Shown here one piece after another: positions 63,154 through 64,000 of a stretch of DNA of 64,000 nt; position 1 is the first letter of the stretch, and every line of letters starts with the position of its first letter. The notes beneath the pieces are model-generated. The model saw only the letters and a list, made by a program, of their open reading frames with translations, did not search any database and was not told the origin of the DNA. The stretch comes from Propionibacterium australiense (GTDB lineage Bacteria > Actinomycetota > Actinomycetes > Propionibacteriales > Propionibacteriaceae), in NCBI RefSeq assembly GCF_003666605.1, contig NZ_RCIV01000005.1:1-64000 (forward strand), read 5' to 3'. Both the position numbers and the translations under genes were made by a program.

Positions 63154-63822
63154 ATGACCACGCCTGTGCCGCTCGGGTTCTACATCGACTCCGCCGATAC
63201 GGCGGTCCACGAGAAGTGGCTGCCCACCGGGGTCTTCCGCGGCGTCACGACGAACCCGACCCTGCTGAGGGACGCCGCCGTGCGCCTGGCCGACGTGCCG
63301 ACGTTGTACGCCAGGTCGCGTGAGCTCGGTGCCTCCGAGTTCTTCGTCCAGACCTGGGGCGCCGGCGCCGAGGAGCTGTACGCCCACGCCCAGCGAATTC
63401 GCGCCATGGCACCCGAGGCGATCATCAAGGTGCCCACCACCGCCCCCGGCGCGCAGGCGGCGTTCCGGCTGCGGGCGGCCGGGGTCCCGGTGCTCATGAC
63501 GGCGGTCTACTCGGCCGGGCAGGCGCTCGTCGCTGCCGCGCTGGGCGCCGAGTACGTCGCCCCCTACTTCAACCGGATGTTCCTGGCCGGCCGCGACGCC
63601 GCAGCCGAGATCTCCCACATGACCAGCGCCATCGCCCAGGACGGCTCGGGCCCGCTCGTCGTCGCCGCCTCCATCAAGTCGGCCCAGCACGTCGTCGCCC
63701 TCGCCGGCCTGGGGGTGCGCCGCTTCACCATCTCGCCCGAGGTCATCGCCGAGCTGTTCACCGACGAACTCGCGGCCGCCGCCGTCGAGGCCTTCGAGAC
63801 CCACATGACCGACGTGCTCTGA
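63154..63822 (+). CDS. transaldolase/fructose-6-phosphate aldolase-like protein
   Basis: The 222-residue protein has the FSA/TalC fold: FYIDSADTAV (Asp12), GVTTNPTLLR (Asn34), Schiff-base Lys92 in EAIIKVPTT and PYFNRMF. FSA-type enzymes split fructose-6-phosphate to dihydroxyacetone and glyceraldehyde-3-phosphate. Fructose-6-phosphate is the product of the divergent glucitol operon, so it may extend that pathway. GAAGGATTC precedes ATG 63154. Confidence 0.85.
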   Translation: MTTPVPLGFYIDSADTAVHEKWLPTGVFRGVTTNPTLLRDAAVRLADVPTLYARSRELGASEFFVQTWGAGAEELYAHAQRIRAMAPEAIIKVPTTAPGAQAAFRLRAAGVPVLMTAVYSAGQALVAAALGAEYVAPYFNRMFLAGRDAAAEISHMTSAIAQDGSGPLVVAASIKSAQHVVALAGLGVRRFTISPEVIAELFTDELAAAAVEAFETHMTDVL

Positions 63823-63827
63823 TACCG

Positions 63828-63978
63828 GGCTACCCGTGTGCGCGTCGGGGTGAGCATCCCAAGCAGTTCGGTGAACGTCACCCCCCGGAGGCTGCCCGTG
63901 TGCGCATCGGGGTGAGCTCAGACGGCCCCGGCGTGATTGTGACCAGGGGAGGCTGCCCGTGTGTACATCGGGGTGAGC
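63828..63978 (+). CRISPR. edge of a probable type I-E-like CRISPR array (3 repeats, 2 spacers in window)
   Basis: Three 28-bp repeats at 63828-63855, 63890-63917 and 63951-63978 (for example GGCTGCCCGTGTGCGCAT then CGGGGTGAGC) differ at two to four positions. The spacers of 34 and 33 bp are unrelated to each other. Length, 61-62 bp period, CCCG...CGGG dyad and the GGGGTGAGC end resemble actinobacterial I-E repeats. The first repeat begins 5 bp after the aldolase-like stop; no leader or cas gene is visible, and the array is cut by the window edge. Confidence 0.6.
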
Positions 63979-64000
63979 CCGGCCGGGTCGGGAAGCGGAA

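Overview
The window is 64 kb of high-GC Actinomycetota DNA (roughly two thirds G+C by eye, strong third-position GC bias, frequent GTG starts, many ATGA/GTGA overlaps, TANNNT boxes 6-8 nt ahead of start codons). The pyrE-lemA-dedA-trmH-fba order, actinobacterial inositol-phosphate synthase and class II aldolase would fit a Propionibacteriaceae-like bacterium; the family-level placement is an inference.

Layout. 1-735 is an AT-rich foreign fragment (end of an IS5-type transposase, a DUF2185/Imm33-type immunity gene, a small ORF and a truncated gene tail). 1.0-9.1 kb holds cell-envelope genes (lipoprotein peptidase, a sortase-fold protein lacking its catalytic residues, M48 protease, membrane phosphodiesterase) and a TetR locus. 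9.2-16.7 kb is a tightly overlapping five-gene cassette: SWIM zinc finger, DUF5691, MoxR AAA+ ATPase, DUF5682 (TraB/ChaN-like motifs) and VWA protein. 17-22.5 kb has a WYL regulator/VOC pair, ino1, a TetR regulator and an MFS exporter. 22.5-30.4 kb is accessory: a PIN/Phd toxin-antitoxin pair, a TetR-controlled ABC exporter with a frameshifted permease, and a MerR-controlled polyketide-antibiotic-type ABC exporter. 30.7-35.6 kb is core (pyrE, lemA, dedA, trmH-like, fba).

35.7-44.2 kb is a sugar-acid regulon best explained as non-phosphorylating L-fucose/L-fuconate catabolism (Zn dehydrogenase, SDR, lactonase, L-fuconate dehydratase, two MFS transporters). An IclR regulator sits inside it, and three promoters carry matching paired operator-like sites. 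44.5-46.1 kb is a lysine/arginine exporter with its LysR regulator; 46.1-47.5 kb is a repeat-rich patch around a HepT/MntA toxin-antitoxin pair; then come ilvD, a GNAT enzyme, an IS256 remnant, a pRiA4b ORF-3 protein and a Zn dehydrogenase. 53.5-56.6 kb is a MacB/FtsX-type ABC exporter. 56.9-62.8 kb is a glucitol PTS operon (dehydrogenase, PRD regulator, GutM, IIC, IIBC, a IIA without the usual active histidine, HPr), with a divergent fructose-6-phosphate-aldolase-like gene. The window ends in three 28-bp repeats at 61-62 bp period that look like the edge of a type I-E CRISPR array.

A family of hairpin repeats with a shared AAGACGC/TGACGC-like loop is scattered through the accessory parts, near the 3' ends of genes and around both toxin-antitoxin pairs. 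All calls are from reading the sequence; no database search was run.
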